DNA of 28,660 nucleotides from a virus, in IMG/VR virus record IMGVR_UViG_3300042485_001050, positions 1 to 28,660 of that record; one strand, 5' to 3'. The notes below the pieces were generated by a model, which was not told where the DNA came from, did no database searches, and worked only from the letters and a program-made list of their open reading frames with translations. Position numbers and translations under genes: made by a program. Positions within the stretch are counted from its first letter, which is position 1; each line of letters starts with the position of its first letter. Of this stretch, positions 28,612-28,660 are shown in pieces.

Positions 28612-28660
28612 ATCGGCAAAAGACCTTTAGAAAATCATTGACTTTCTTGTCACTGTCATA

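Noticed and set aside
28638-28660. TTGACT near the window end as a promoter
   Set aside because: It could be a -35 box, but the matching -10 position is past the end of the window, so the pair cannot be shown.
1-28660. Window as a host chromosome segment or prophage
   Set aside because: No integrase, attachment site, repressor or host housekeeping genes are seen, and gene size, coupling and the nuclease suite fit a virulent phage better. The tmRNA is also a host-like feature, but its neighbours are phage-like.
1-28660. CRISPR array or insertion sequence
   Set aside because: No regularly spaced direct repeats and no transposase or terminal inverted repeats were seen.

Overview
The window looks like part of a tailed bacteriophage genome, most likely a T4-like myovirus. 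The evidence is dense packing with 4-base ATGA and TAATG overlaps, many proteins under 100 aa, a T4 RNase H/FEN-type 5'-3' exonuclease, a MazG/PRA-PH-type pyrophosphohydrolase, a GIY-YIG protein, three tRNA genes, and TAAATA motifs upstream of genes that resemble T4-type late promoters. No structural gene (capsid, tail, portal, terminase), integrase or host housekeeping operon is visible. The tmRNA gene is circularly permuted with a GGCAGTG T-loop. Permuted tmRNAs are known from alphaproteobacteria and from some betaproteobacteria and cyanobacteria, so an alphaproteobacterial host is the best guess, but this is inference.

Layout. (1) 1-16436, plus strand: a metabolic and modification block. 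It holds three steps of 7-deazaguanine synthesis (folE, queD, queE) plus a second T-fold protein. Mixed in are a GT-B and a GT-A glycosyltransferase, a GalE-type epimerase, a very short DegT-type aminotransferase, a glycine-amidinotransferase-like enzyme, a HIT protein, a long B12-binding-type radical SAM protein, two SGNH-like hydrolases, a cytidylyltransferase, the exonuclease and several small conserved-looking phage proteins. (2) 16414-21075, mainly minus strand: a surface-modification-like cassette of two related glycosyltransferase-like proteins, an asparagine-synthetase-like amidotransferase and a 2OG-Fe(II) oxygenase, with one ParB/sulfiredoxin-like gene on the plus strand inside it. 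(3) 21088-24377, plus: a promoter-driven GIY-YIG gene that appears leaderless, then a second promoter and a run of about eleven small, mostly unknown genes. (4) 24389-27764, plus: a translation island with tRNA(CAT, probably Ile2), a stand-alone GGQ release-factor domain, tRNA-Arg(TCT), tRNA-Leu(TAA), a hypothetical, a second radical SAM protein, two tiny ORFs, and the permuted tmRNA ending at a clear intrinsic terminator. (5) 27779-28611: an alpha/beta hydrolase and a small proline-rich protein with its own promoter.

How the genes may work together: folE, queD and queE make a preQ0 precursor that could feed DNA or tRNA modification (queC and a transglycosylase are not in the window). The glycosyl, amidino, amino and cytidylyl transferases suggest synthesis of a decorated glycan or nucleotide. 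The tRNAs, the codon-independent release factor and the tmRNA suggest that the phage carries its own ribosome-supply and ribosome-rescue kit. Seven sigma70-like promoters with exactly 17 bp spacing and nine intergenic TAAATA motifs suggest two promoter classes.
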